Source: Galeruca laticollis
Taxonomy: Eukaryota > Arthropoda > Insecta > Coleoptera > Chrysomelidae
DNA length: 64,000 nucleotides
NCBI GenBank assembly: GCA_963921935.1
Contig: OY998185.1
Span: forward strand, 63,689,717 to 63,753,716
Reading direction: 5' to 3'
The notes beneath the pieces were generated by a model. That model was not told the origin of the DNA. It made no database searches and was given only the letters and a program-made list of their open reading frames with translations. The translations under genes and the position numbers were made by a program. Positions 1-11,850 of this stretch are shown piece by piece. Every line of letters begins with the position of its first letter. Position 1 is the stretch's first letter.

Positions 1-49
1 TCGATGGGTGACTTTGTTAATGCCAGAACTCTATCAATTTTTGAATAAC

Positions 50-57
50 TATCGATA
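50..57. promoter_or_regulatory. TATCGATA octamer, first of many copies
   Basis: The palindromic octamer TATCGATA sits about 50 bases into every class A monomer I checked, inside aataactatcgatacttg. It matches the core of the Drosophila DRE element bound by DREF and overlaps the CGATA core bound by BEAF-32. Binding here is inference only. Damaged copies are rare, for example near 51912 (tatcgaca) and 57284 (catcgata). Confidence 0.5.
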
Positions 58-388
58 CTTGATTTTACCCTCTTCATTGGATACTCCAAGTTTGACGCAC
101 TCTACTTCTGAATCGCATCACTGTAAAGCACTCCTGATTTTTTATCAAAGATAAGACCTTTGACGATACTCTCTCAAAAAGTTGAATGAATATTTCCATT
201 ATTTTGGTCTGTTCAATTTTTTATACGAAGGCATGTTTTCTTTTAACTTAAATGCTCTCCTAATATTTGAAACAATTATCTTATCCAAAAATGGACAACA
301 CATATCGATTTGTCGTATCATAGAACCCCTATTCTCATAATTTCAGTATTTTTTGAGAGGAAAAACATTTTTCGTCAAATATGTAGCT

Positions 389-403
389 GGACTATAGTAA
401 GGA
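389..403 (+). other. Recurrent indel site inside the monomer (reference form)
   Basis: The full form is GGActatagtaaGGAaaat, with direct GGA repeats 12 bp apart. Many monomers carry deletions or short TA expansions exactly here. Examples are 5021, 13225, 16063, 51075 and 52062 (contracted), 23690, 45548 and 57918 (another deletion), and 5505, 10748 and 28140 (expanded). The GGA repeats suggest replication slippage. Confidence 0.7.
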
Positions 404-427
404 AAATATTGCATTTTTCGCAATTCT

Positions 428-445
428 CCAAAAATATATTTTTGG
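428..445. repeat. 18-bp perfect palindrome, class A form
   Basis: ccaaaaatatatttttgg equals its own reverse complement. It occurs at the same phase in nearly every class A monomer, just before the monomer tail. It could form a small hairpin or cruciform, or be a dimeric protein site. Its function is not shown by sequence alone. Confidence 0.75.
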
Positions 446-1895
446 CCTATCATCCTCTCGAAACATGTCTGATTAGATAAAGCCACATCTATAATCGATG
501 GGTGACTTTGTTAATGCCATAACTCTATCAATTTTTGAATAACTATCGATACTTGATTTTACCCTCTTCATTGGATACTCCAAGATTGACGCACTCTACT
601 TCTGAATCGCATCAGTGAAGTGCACTCCTGATTTTTTATCAAAGATCAGACTTTCGACGATACTTTCTCAGAAAATTGAATGAATATTTCCATTATTTTG
701 GCCTGTACGCTTTTTTATATGATAGCATGTTTTCTTTTAACTTAAATGCTCTCCTTATATTTGAAACAATTATCTCATCCAAAAATGGACAACATCAGTC
801 GATTTGTCGTATCATAGAACCCCTATTCTCATAATTTCAGTATTTTTTGAGAGGAAAAATATTTTTCGTCAAATATGTAGCTGGACTATAGTAAGGAAAA
901 TATTGCATTTTTCGCAATTCTCCAAAAATATATTTTTGGCCTATCATCCTCTCGAAACATGTCCAATTAGATGAAAATTCATCTAAAATCGGTGGATGAC
1001 TTTGTTAATGCCCTAACTCTATCAATTTTTGAATAACTATCGATACTTGATTTTACCCTCTTCATTGGATACTCCAAGATTGACGAACTCTACTTCTGAA
1101 TCGCATCAGTGAAGTGCACTCCTGATTTTTTATCAAAGATCAGACTTTTGACGATACTTTCTCAGAAAAGTGAATGAATATTTCCATTATTTTGGCCTGT
1201 ACGATTTTTTATATGATAGCATGTTTTCTTTTAACTTAAATGCTCTCCTTATATTTGAAACAATTATCTCATCCAAAAATAGACAACATCAGTCGATTTG
1301 TCGTATAAAAGAACCCCTATTCTCATAATTTCAGTATTTTTTGAGAGGAAAAAAATTTTTCGTCAAATATGTAGCTGTATGTAGTAAGGAAAATATTGCA
1401 TTTTTCGCAATTCTCCAAAAATATATTTTTGGCCTATCATCCTCTCGAAACATGTCCAATTAGATGAAAATTCATCTAAAATCGGTGGATGACTTTGTTA
1501 ATGCCCTAACTCTATCAATTTTTGAATAACTATCGATACTTGATTTTACCCTCTTCATTGGATACTCCAAGATTGACGCACTCTACTTCTGAATCGCATC
1601 AGTGAAGTGCACTCCTGATTTTTTATCAAAGATCAGACTTTTGACGATACTTTCTCAGAAAAGTGAATGAATATTTCCATTATTTTGGCCTGTACGATTT
1701 TTTATATGAATGCATGTTTTCTTTTAACTTAAATGCTCTCCTTATATTTGAAACAATTATCTTATCCAAAAATGGACAACACCAGTCGATTTGTCGTATC
1801 ATAGAACCCCATTCCTCATAATTTCAGTATTTTCTGAGAGAAAAAATATTTTTCGACAAATATGTACCTGAAAATATTGCATTATTCGCAATTAT

Positions 1896-1913
1896 CCAAA
1901 AATGCATTTTTGG
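1896..1913. repeat. 18-bp perfect palindrome, class B form
   Basis: ccaaaaatgcatttttgg is the class B counterpart of the class A palindrome. The centre changes from atat to gcat while the dyad stays perfect. Some class B and C units instead have an asymmetric centre (acat on the monomer strand), which breaks perfect symmetry in the middle. Confidence 0.75.
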
Positions 1914-1963
1914 CCTATCTTCCGCTCGAAACATGCTCGATTAGATGAAATTCAGTCTTAAAT

Positions 1964-2460
1964 CGATGGATGACTTTGTTAATGTCCTAACTCTATTAAT
2001 TTCTCAGTAATTATGGATATTTTATATCACGCCTCTTCATTCCATACTCTAAGTTTGAAGCACTCTACTTCTAAATCGCATCGTTTAAGTGCTCTCCTGA
2101 TTCTTCCCATCATAGATTGAACCTTTGTCAGTACTTTACTAAAAAATTACACGAATGAACTTATTATTTTCGTCGGTGTGCTTTTTTATATGAAGGCATC
2201 TTTTCTTTCAATTTAAATCCTCCCATAAAATTTGAATCATTCATCTCATCGACAAATGGACATCATCAGGCGATTTGTCGTACCAAAGAACCCCATTCCT
2301 CATAATTTCAGTATTTTCTGAGAGAAAAAATATTTGTCGACAAATATGTACCTGAACTATAGTATGGAAAATATTGCATTATTCGCAATTCTCCAAAAAT
2401 ACATTTTTGGCCTATCTTCCGCTCGAAACATGCTAGATTAGATGAAATTTCGTCCTTAAT
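1964..2460 (+). repeat. Class B monomer (497 bp)
   Basis: It has tcagtaattatggatat instead of the TATCGATA block, a middle part reading cacgaatgaacttattatt, and the tatcttccgctcgaaacatg tail. It lies between the A-to-B hybrid and the first class C unit, the usual order in this array. Confidence 0.92.
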
Positions 2461-3546
2461 CGATGGGTGACTTTGTTAATGTCCTAACTCTATTAACTTC
2501 TCAGTAATTATGGATATTTGATATCACCCCAGTTCATTCCATACTCTAAGTTTGAAGCACTCTACTTCTTAATAGCATCGTTGTAGTGCACACACATCCT
2601 CTACTAAAATTTGAAACATTCATCTCATCGTCAAATGGACAACACCAGTCGTTTTGTCGTACCAAAGAGCCACATAATTTTAAATATATTTCAATGATAT
2701 TTTTGAAAACTAATTTATTTTTCAATTCTCTGCTGTTTGTTCAGCTTGATATTGGTGACAATAGATTGATAGGAGTTTGCTTGATGATATTGTGCTTTTT
2801 AGACAGCGGTAGATTAACGTCTACTACCTCAAAAACGTATTTAATCAGTAAAAATCGCGCTCCCGCCATAAATTTAAAAATATTTCAATGATATTTTTGA
2901 AAACTAATTTTTTTTTCAATTCTCAGCAGTTTGCTTAGCTTGATATTGGTGTCAAAAGATTGATAGGAGTTTGCTCGATGATATTCTGCTATTCAGACAG
3001 CTGTAGATTAACGTCTACTACCTCAAAAACGTATTTATTCAGTAAAAATCGCGCTCCCGCCATAATTTAAAAAATTATTCAATGATATTTTCGAAAATGA
3101 ATTTATTTTTCAATCCTTACATGAGTTTGACGCAGTCTCTTCCTAAATCGCATCGCTTTAGTGCTCTCCTGATTCTTTCCATCATAGATTGAACCTTGGT
3201 CAGTACTTTACTAAAAAATTATACGAATGAACTTATTATTATCCACTATTTTGGTCTGTTCGATTTTTTATATGAAGGCATGTTTTCTTCTAACTTAAAT
3301 GCTCTCCTAATATTTGAACCATTCATCTCATCGAAAAATTGACAACACCAGTCGATTTGTCGTATCAAAGAACCCCTATTCTCATAATTCCAGTATTTTT
3401 TGAGAGGAAAAATATTTTTCGTCAAATATGTAGCTTGACTATATATAGTAAGGAAAATATCGCATTTTTCGCAATTCTCCAAAAATATATTTTTGGCCTA
3501 TCATCCGCTCGAAACATGCTCGATTAGATGAAATTTCGTCTCAAAT
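2461..3546 (+). repeat. Class C long unit, two 194-bp subrepeats (1086 bp)
   Basis: It begins like class B, jumps after gttgtagtgcac to monomer phase about 275 (tttgaaacattcatctc), then runs into the 194-bp subrepeat. Subrepeat starts (caatga) are at 2692, 2886 and 3080, exactly 194 bp apart. After 3100 the unit re-enters the monomer at ccatacatgagtttgacgc and completes it. A 101-codon open frame at 2586-2891 spans the insert but is not supported as a gene. Confidence 0.92.
2692..3079 (+). repeat. 194-bp tandem subrepeat, two copies (reference block)
   Basis: Each copy runs from a T-rich start (gatatttttgaaaactaat), through ttgatattggtg, the imperfect dyad gtagattaacgtctac and acgtatttaatcagtaaaaa, to the GC-rich tcgcgctcccgcc. 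It shows no clear homology to the 494-bp monomer, so it looks like an unrelated repeat captured by the satellite. Copy number per long unit varies from one to about three. Confidence 0.88.
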
Positions 3547-4632
3547 CGATGGGTGACTTTGTTAATGTCCTAACTCTATTCATTTTTCAGTAATTATGGA
3601 TATTTGATATCACCCCTCTTCATTCCATACTCTAAGTTTGAAGCACTCTACTTCTTAATAGCATCGTTGTAGTGCACACACATCCTCTACTAAAATTTGA
3701 AACATTCATCTAATCGTCAAATGGACAACACCAGTCGATTTGTCGTACCAAAGAGCCACATAATTTTAAATATATTTCAATGATATTTTTGAAAACTAAA
3801 TTTTTTTTCAATTCCTTGCTGTTTGTTTAGCTTGATATTGGTGACAATAGATTGATAGGAGTTTGCTTGATGATATTGTGCTATTTAGACAGCGGTAGAT
3901 TAACGTCTACTACCTCAAAAACGTATTTAATCAGTAAAAATCGCGCTACCACCATAATTTTAAAAATATTTCAATGATATTTTTGAAAACTAATTTTTTT
4001 TTCAATTCTCAGCTGTTTGCTCAGTTTGATATTGATGTCAAAAGATTTATAGAAGTTTGCTTGATAATATTCTAGTATTCAGAGAGCTGTAGATTAACGT
4101 CTACTACCTTAAAAACGTATTTAATCAGTAAAAATCGCGCTCCTGCCTTAATTTAAAAAATAATTCAATGATATTTTCGAAAATGAATTTATTTTTCAAT
4201 CCATACATGAGTTTGACGCACTCTCTTTCTAAATCGCATCGCTTTAGTGCTCTCCTGATTCTTTCCATCATAGATTGAAACTTGGTCAGTACTTTACTAA
4301 AAAATTATACGAATGAACTTATTATTATCCATTATTTTGGTCTGTTCGATTTTTTATATGAAGGCATGTTTTCTTCTAACTCAAATGCTCTCCTAATATT
4401 TGAACCATTCATCTCATCGAAAAATTGACAACACCAGCCGATTTGTCGTATCAAAGAACCCCTATTCTCGTAATTTCAGTATTTTTTGAGAGGAAAAATA
4501 TTTTTCGTCAAATATGTAGCTTGACTATATATAGTAAGGAAAATATCGCATTTTTCGCAATTCTCCAAAAACATATTTTTGGCCTATCATCCTCTCGAAA
4601 GATGTCCGATTAGATGAAATCTCATCTAAATT
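3547..4632 (+). repeat. Class C long unit, two 194-bp subrepeats (1086 bp)
   Basis: Same architecture and length as the preceding unit, so the two form a tandem pair. Subrepeat starts are at 3778, 3972 and 4166. The tail changes to class A (tcatcctctcgaaagatgtc), marking the return to class A monomers. Confidence 0.92.
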
Positions 4633-6107
4633 CGATGGGTGACTTTGTTATTGCCCTAACTCTATCAATTTTTGAATAACTATCGATACTTGATTTTACC
4701 CTCTTCATTGGATACTCCAAGTTTGACGCACTCTACTTCTGAATCGCATCACTGTCGTGCACTCCTGATTTTTTATCAAAGATAAGACCTTTGACGATAC
4801 TCTCTCTAAAAATTGAATGAATATTTCCATTATTTTGGTCTGTTCAATTTTTTATACGAAGGCATGTTTTCTTTTAACTTAAATGCTCTCCTAATATTTG
4901 AAACAATTATCTTATCCAAAAATGGACAACACCAGTCGATTTTTCGTATCATAGAACCCCTATTCTCATACTTTCAGTATTTTTTGAGAGGAAAAATATT
5001 TTTTGTCAAATATGTAGCTGGAAAATATTGCATTTTTCGCAATTCTCCAAAAATATATTTTTGGCCTATCATCCTCTCGAAACATGTCCGATTAGATAGA
5101 GCCACATCTATAATCGATGGGTGACTTTGTTAATGCCATAACTCTATCAATTTTTGAATAACTATCGATACTTGATTTTAGCCTCTTCATTGGATACTCC
5201 AAGATTGACGCACTCTACTTCTGAATCGCATCATTGTGGTGCACACCTGATTTTTTATTAAAGATTAGACCTTTGACGATACTTTCTCAAAAAATTGAAT
5301 GAATATTTCCATTATTTTGGCCTGTACGATTTTTTATATGATAGCATGTTTTCTTTCAACTTAAATGCTCTCCTTATATTTGAAACAATTATCTTATCCA
5401 AAAATGGACAACATAAGTCAATTTGTCGTATCAAAGAACCCCTATTCTCATAATTTCAGTATTTTTCGAGAGGAAAAATATTTTTCGTCAAATATGTAGC
5501 TGGACTATATATAGTAAGGAAAATATTGCATTTTTCGCAATACTCCAAAAATATATTTTTGGCCTATCATCCTCTCGAAACATGTCCAATTAGATGAAAA
5601 TTCATCTAAAATCGATGGATGACTTTGTTAATGCCCTAACTCTATCAATTTTTTGAATAACTATCGATACTTGATTTTACCCTCTTCATTGGATACTCCA
5701 AGTTATACGCACTCTACTTCTGAATCGCATCATTGTGGTGCACACCTGATTTTTTATTAAAGATTAGACCTTTGACGATACTTTCTCAAAAAATTGAATG
5801 AATATTTCCATTATTTTGGCCTGTACGATTCTTTATATGAATGCATATTTTCTTTTAACTTAAATGCCCTTCTTATATTTGAAACAATTATCTTATCCAA
5901 AAATGGACAACACCAGTCGATTTGTCGTATCATAGAACCCCATTCCTCATAATTTCAGTATTTTCTGAGAGAAAAAATATTTTTCGACAAATATGTACCT
6001 GAACTATAGTATGGAAAATATTGCATTATTCGCAATTCTCCAAAAATACATTCTTGGCCTTTCTTCCGCTCGAGACATGTTAGATTAGATGAAATTTCGT
6101 CCTTAAT
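4633..6107 (+). repeat. Three monomers: two class A and an A-to-B hybrid
   Basis: Monomers are 4633-5114, 5115-5612 and 5613-6107. The first is 482 bp because of the 12-bp deletion at 5021. The second has a TA expansion (ggactatatatagtaagg). The third becomes class B after about 5940 and carries a rare cgagacatg in its tail, which recurs on the opposite strand near 41530. Confidence 0.92.
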
Positions 6108-7299
6108 CGATGGGTGACTTTGTTAATGTCCTAACTCTATTAATTTCTCAGTAATTATGGATATTTGATATCACCCCAGTTCATTCCATACTCTAAGTTT
6201 GAAGCACTCTACTTCTTAATAATATCGTTGTAGTGCACTCCTGATTCTTTTCTTCATAAGTCAGTACTTTACTATAAAATTAAACGTATGATCTTATTAT
6301 TTTGGTCTGTGTGATTTTTTATGTGGGGGCATCTTTTCTATCAATTTACATCCTCTCCTAAAATTTGAAACATTCATCTCATCGTCAAATGGCCAACACC
6401 AGTCGATTTGTCGTACCAAAGAACCACATAGTTTTAAATATATTTCAATGATATTTTCGAAAACTATTTTTTTTTCAATTCTCTGCTGTTTGTTCAGCTT
6501 GATATTGGTGACAAAAGATTGATAGGAGTTTGATTGATGATATTGTGCTATTTAGACAGCTGTAGATTAACGTCTACTACCCCAAAAACGTATTTAATCA
6601 GTAAAAATCGCGCTCCCGCCATAATTTTAAAAATATTTCAATGATATTTTTGAAAACGAATTTTTTTTTCAATTCTCAGCAGTTTGCTTAGCTTGTTATT
6701 GGTGTCAAAAGATTGATAGGAGTTTGCCCGATGATATTCTGGTATTCAGACAGCTGTAGATTAACGTCTACTACCTCAAAAACGTATTTAATCAGTAAAA
6801 ATCGCGCTCCCGCCATAATTTAAAAAATAATTCAATGATATTTTCGAAAATGAATTTATTTTTCAATCCATACATGAGTTTGACGAACTCTCTTTCTAAA
6901 TCGCATCGCTTCAGTGCTCTTCTGATTCTTTCCATCATAGATTGAACCTTGGTCAGTACTTTACTAAAAAATTATACGAATGAACTTATTATTATCCATT
7001 ATTTTGGTCTGTTCGATTTTTTATATGAAGGCATGTTTTCTTCTAACTTAAATGCTCTCCTAATATTTGAACCATTCATCTCATCGAAAAATTGACAACA
7101 CCAGTCGATTTGTCGTATCAAAGAACCCCTATTCTCATGATTTCAGTATTTTTTGAGAGGAAAAATATTTTTGGTCAAATATGTAGCTTGACTATATATA
7201 GTAAGGAAAATATCGCATTTTTCGCAATTATCCAAAAATACATTTTTGGCCTATCTTCCGCTCGAAACATGCTCGATTAGATGAAATTTCGTCTCAAAT
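6108..7299 (+). repeat. Class C long unit, extended form (1192 bp)
   Basis: Subrepeat starts are at 6446, 6639 and 6833. The extra 110 bp compared with a 1082-bp unit comes from keeping more of the class B middle (cactcctgattcttttcttc, about 6236-6350) before the jump. A matching extended unit lies inverted at 40315-41507. Confidence 0.9.
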
Positions 7300-8381
7300 C
7301 GATGGGTGACTTTGTTAATGTCCTAACTCTATTCATTTTTCAGTAATTATGGATATTTGATATCACCCCTCTTCATTCCATACTCTAAGTTTGAAGAACT
7401 CTACTTCTTAATAGCATCGTTGTTGTGCACACACATCCTCTACTAAAATTTGAAACATTCATCTCATCGTCAAATGGACAACACCCGTCGATTTGTCGTA
7501 CCAAAGAGCCACATAATTTTAAATATATTTCAATGATATTTTTGAAAACTAATTTTTTTTTCAATTCTCAGCTGTTTGCTCATTTTGATATTGGTGTCAA
7601 AAGATTTATAGAAGTTTGCTTGATAATATTCTACTATTCAGAGAGCTGTAGATTAACGTCTACTACCCCAAAAACGTATTTAATCAGTAAAAATCGCGCT
7701 CCCGCCATAATTTTAAAAATATTTCAATGATATTTTCGAAAACTAATTTTTTTTTCAATCCTCAGCAGTTTGCTCAGCTTGATCTTGGTGTCAAAAGATT
7801 GATAGGAGTTTGCTCGATGATATTCTGGTGTTCAGACAGCTGTAGATTAACGTCTACTACTTCAAAAACGTATTTAATCAGTAAAACTCGCGCTCCCGCC
7901 ATAATTTAAAAAATAATTCAATGATATTTTCGAAAATGAATTTATTTTTCAATCCATACATGAGTTTGACGCACTCTCTCTCTAAATCGCATCGCTTTAG
8001 TGCTCTCCTGATTCTTTCCATCAAAGATTGAACCTTGGTCAGTTCTTTACTAAAAAATTATACGAATGAACTTATTATTATCCATTATTTTGGTCTGTTC
8101 GATTTTTTATATGAAGGCATGTTTTCTTCCAACTTAAATGCTCTCCTAATATTTGAACCATTCATCTCATCGAAAAATTGACAACACCAGTCGATTTGTC
8201 GTATCAAAGAACCCCTATTCTCATAATTTCAGTATTTTTTGAGAGGAAAAATATTTTTCTTCAAATATGTAGCTGGACTATAGTAAGGAAAATATTGCAT
8301 TCTTCGCAATTCTCCAAAAATATATTTTTGGCCTATCATCCTCTCGAAACATGTCCGATTAGATGAAGCTCCATCTAAAAT
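7300..8381 (+). repeat. Class C long unit, two 194-bp subrepeats (1082 bp)
   Basis: Subrepeat starts are at 7531, 7725 and 7919. Two open frames (7425-7730 and 7727-7909) overlap end to start only because the two subrepeat copies follow each other. The tail is class A with gatgaagctccatctaaaatc. Confidence 0.92.
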
Positions 8382-10853
8382 CGATGGGTGACTTTGTTAT
8401 TGCCCTAACTCTATCAATTTTTGAATAACTATCGATACTTGATTTTACCCTCTTCATTGGATACTCCAAGTTATACGCACTCTACTTCTGAATCGCATCA
8501 CTGAAGTGCACTCCTGATTTTTTATCAAAGATTAGACTTTTGACGAAACTGTCTCAGAAAAGTGAATGAATATTTCCATTATTTTGGCCTGTACGATTTT
8601 TTATATGATAGCATGTTTTCTTTTAACTTAAATGCTCTCCTAATATTAGAACCATTTATGTCATCGAAAAATGGACAACACCATTCGATTTGTCGTATCA
8701 AAGAACCCCTATTCTCATAATTTCAGTATTTTTTGAGAGGAAAAATATTTTTCGTCAAATATGTAGCTGGACTATAGAAAGGAAAATATTGCATTTTCAG
8801 CAATTCTCCAAAAATATATTTTTGGCCTATCATCCTCTCGAAACATGTCCGATTAGATAAAGCCACATCTATAATCGATGGGTGACTTTGTTAATGCCAT
8901 AACTCTATCAATTTTTGAATAACTATCGATACTTGATTTTACCCTCTTCATTGGATACTCCAAGTTATACGCACTCTACTTCTGAATCGCATCAGTGAAG
9001 TGCACTCCTGATTTTTTATCAAAGATTAGACTTTTGACGAAACTTTCTCAGGAAAGTGAATGAATATTTCCATTATTTTGGCCTGTACGATTTTTTATAT
9101 GATAGCATGTTTTCTTTTAACTTAAATGCTCTCCAAATATTTGAACCATTTATCTCATCGAAAAATGGACAACACCAGTCGATTTGTCGTATCAAAGAAC
9201 CCCTATTCTCATAATTTCAGTATTTTTCGAGAGGAAAATTATTTTTCGTCAAATATGTAGCTGGACTATAGTAAGGAAAAGATTGCATTTTTCGCAATTC
9301 TCCGAAAATATATTTTTGACCTATCGTAATCTCGAAACATGTCCGATTGGATGAAGCTTCATCTAAAATCGATGGGTGACTTTGTTAATGCCATAACTCT
9401 ATCAATTTTTGAATAACTATCGATACTTGATTTTACCCTCTTCATTGGATACTCCAAGTTTGACGCACTCTACTTCTGAATCGCATCATTGTAGTGAACT
9501 CCTGATTTTTCATCAAAGATAAGACCTTTGACGATACTCTCTCAAAAAATTGAATGAATATTTCCATTATTTTGGTCTGTTCAATTTTTTATACGAAGGC
9601 ATGTTTTCTTTTAACTTAAATGCTCTCCTAATATTTGAAACAATTATCTTATCCAAAAATGGACAACAGCAGTCGATTTGTCGTATCATAGAACCCCTAT
9701 TCTCATAATTTCAGTATTTTTTGAGAGGAAAAATATTTTTCGTCAAATATGTAGCTGGACTATAGTAAGGAAAATATCGCATTTTTCGCAATTCTCCAAA
9801 AATATATTTTTGGCCTATCATCCTCTCGAAAGATGTCCGATTAGATGAAATCTCATCTAAATTCGATGGGTGACTTTGTTAATGCCAGAACTCTATCAAT
9901 TTTTGAATAACTATCGATACTTGATTTTACCCTCTTCATTGGATACTCCAAGTTTGACGCACTCTACTTCTGAATCGCATCACTGTAGTGCACTCCTGAT
10001 TTTTTATCAAAGATAAGACCTTTGACGATACTCTCTCAAAAAATTGAATGAATATTTCCATTATTTTGGTCTGTTCAATTTTTTATACGAAGGCATGTTT
10101 TCTTTTAACTTAAATGCTCTCCTAATATTTGAAACAATTATCTTATCCAAAAATGGACAATACCAGTCGATTTGTCGTATCATGGAACCCCTATTCTCAT
10201 AATTTCAGTATTTTTTGAGAGGAAAAATATTTTTCGTCAAATATGTAGCTGGACTATAGTAAGGAAAATATTGCATTTTTCGCAATTCTCCAAAAATATA
10301 TTTTTGGCCTATCATCCTCTCGAAACATGTCCGATTAGATAGAGCCACATCTATAATCGATGGGTGACTTTGTTAATGCCATAACTCTATCAATTTTTGA
10401 ATAACTATCGATACTTGATTTTACCCTCTTCATTGGATACTCCAAGATTGACGCACTCTACTTCTGAATCGCATTAGTGAAGTGCACTTCTGATTTTTTA
10501 TCAAAGATCAGACTTTTGACGATACTTTCTCAGAAAAGTGAATGAATATTTCCATTATTTTGGCCTGTACGATTTTTTATATGATAGCATGTTTTCTTTT
10601 AACTTAAATGCTCTCCTTATATTTGAAACAATTATCTTATCCAAAAATGGACAACATCAGTCGATTTGTCGTATCAAAGAACCCCTATTCTCATAATTTC
10701 AGTATTTTTTGAGAGGAAAAATATTTTTCGTCAAATATGTAGCTGGACTATATAGTAAGGAAAATATTGCATTTTTCGCAATACTCCAAAAATATATTTT
10801 TGGCCTATCATCCTCTCGAAACATGTCCAATTAGATGAAAATTCATCTAAAAT
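8382..10853 (+). repeat. Run of five class A monomers
   Basis: Starts are 8382, 8876, 9370, 9864 and 10358, spaced 494 bp except the last (496 bp, with a TA expansion near 10748). Monomer 8876 has a distinctive tail with a mutated word (gacctatcgtaatctcg, about 9317-9333) that reappears inverted near 43025. The run shows how uniform class A monomers are. Confidence 0.93.
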
Positions 10854-11850
10854 CGATGGATGACTTTGTTAATGCCCTAACTCTATCAATTTTTTGAATA
10901 ACTATCGATACTTGATTTTACCCTCTTCATTGGATACTCCAAGTTATACGCACCAGTCGATTTGTCGTACCAAAGAGCCACATAATTTTAAATATATTTC
11001 AATGATATTTTTGAAAACTAATTTTTTTTTCAATTCTCAGCTGTTTGCTCAGTTTGATATTGGTGTCAAAAGATTTATAGAAGTTTGCTTGATAATATTC
11101 TAGTATTCAGAGAGCTGTAGATTAACGTCTACTACCCCAAAAACGTATTTAATCAGTAAAAATCGCGCTCCCGCCATAATTTTAAAAATATTTCAATGAT
11201 ATTTTTGAAAACTAATTTTTTTTTCAATTCTCAGCAGTTTGCTCAGCTTGATATTGGTGTCAAAAGATTGATAGGTGTTTGCTCGATGATATTCTGGTGT
11301 TCAGACAGCTGTAGATTAACGTCTACTCTTTCAAAAACGTATTTAATCAGTAAAAATCGCGCTCCCGCCATAATTTAAATAATAATTCAATGATATTTTC
11401 GAAAATGAATTTATTTTTCAATCCATACATGAGTTTGACGCACTCTCTTTCTAAATCGCATCGCTTTAGTGCTCTCCTGATTCTTTCCATCATAGATTGA
11501 ACCTTGGTCAGTACTTTACTAAAAAATTATACGAATGAACTTATTATTATCCATTATTTTGGTCTGTTCGATTTTTTATATGATAGCATGTTTTCTTTTA
11601 ACTTAAATGCTCTCCAAATATTTGAACCATTCATCTCATCGAAAAATTGACAACACCAGTCGATTTGTCGTATCAAAGAACCCCTATTCTCATAATTTCA
11701 GTATTTTTTGAGAGGAAAAATATTTTTCTTCAAATATGTAGCTGGACTATAGTAAGGAAAATATTGCATTCCTCGCAATTCTCCAAAAATATATTTTTGG
11801 CCTATCATCCTCTCGAAACATGTCCGATTAGATGAAGCTCCATCTAAAAT
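10854..11850 (+). repeat. Class C long unit with an internal deletion junction (997 bp)
   Basis: The unit starts as class A (TATCGATA present), then at about 10953 jumps from ccaagttatacgcac directly to cagtcgatttgtcgtacc. Subrepeat starts are at 11000, 11194 and 11388. Compared with the inverted relative at 39.2-42.0 kb, about 1.77 kb is missing here. Confidence 0.88.

Larger units (their letters stand above)
2..1963 (+). repeat. Four class A monomers, the last an A-to-B hybrid
   Basis: Monomers are 2-495, 496-989, 990-1482 and 1483-1963. The first three have the class A tail. The fourth starts as class A but from about 1800 switches to class B features: ctgagagaaaaaatat, attattcgcaattatcc and the tatcttccgctcg tail. 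It is 481 bp because bases around the gtacctg/gaaaatattg site at about 1869 are missing. Monomer 990 has a local variant (gtagctgtatgtagtaagg) at the same site. Confidence 0.93.

Noticed and set aside
2586..2891. Recurring 101-codon open frame (also near 7425, 16608, 20696, 27616, 48483, 49569 and 61839)
   Set aside because: It recurs only because the class C unit recurs, spans the join between monomer and 194-bp repeat, is often cut to 69 codons by single changes, and the protein is low-complexity Phe/Ser/Ile-rich text of an AT-rich strand with no recognisable domain.
3339..3527. Family of about 62-codon open frames starting MTTPVDLSYQRTP
   Set aside because: They follow the monomer strand and phase in every class C tail, and variants change frame or stop freely. 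They are best explained as a by-product of repeat sequence.
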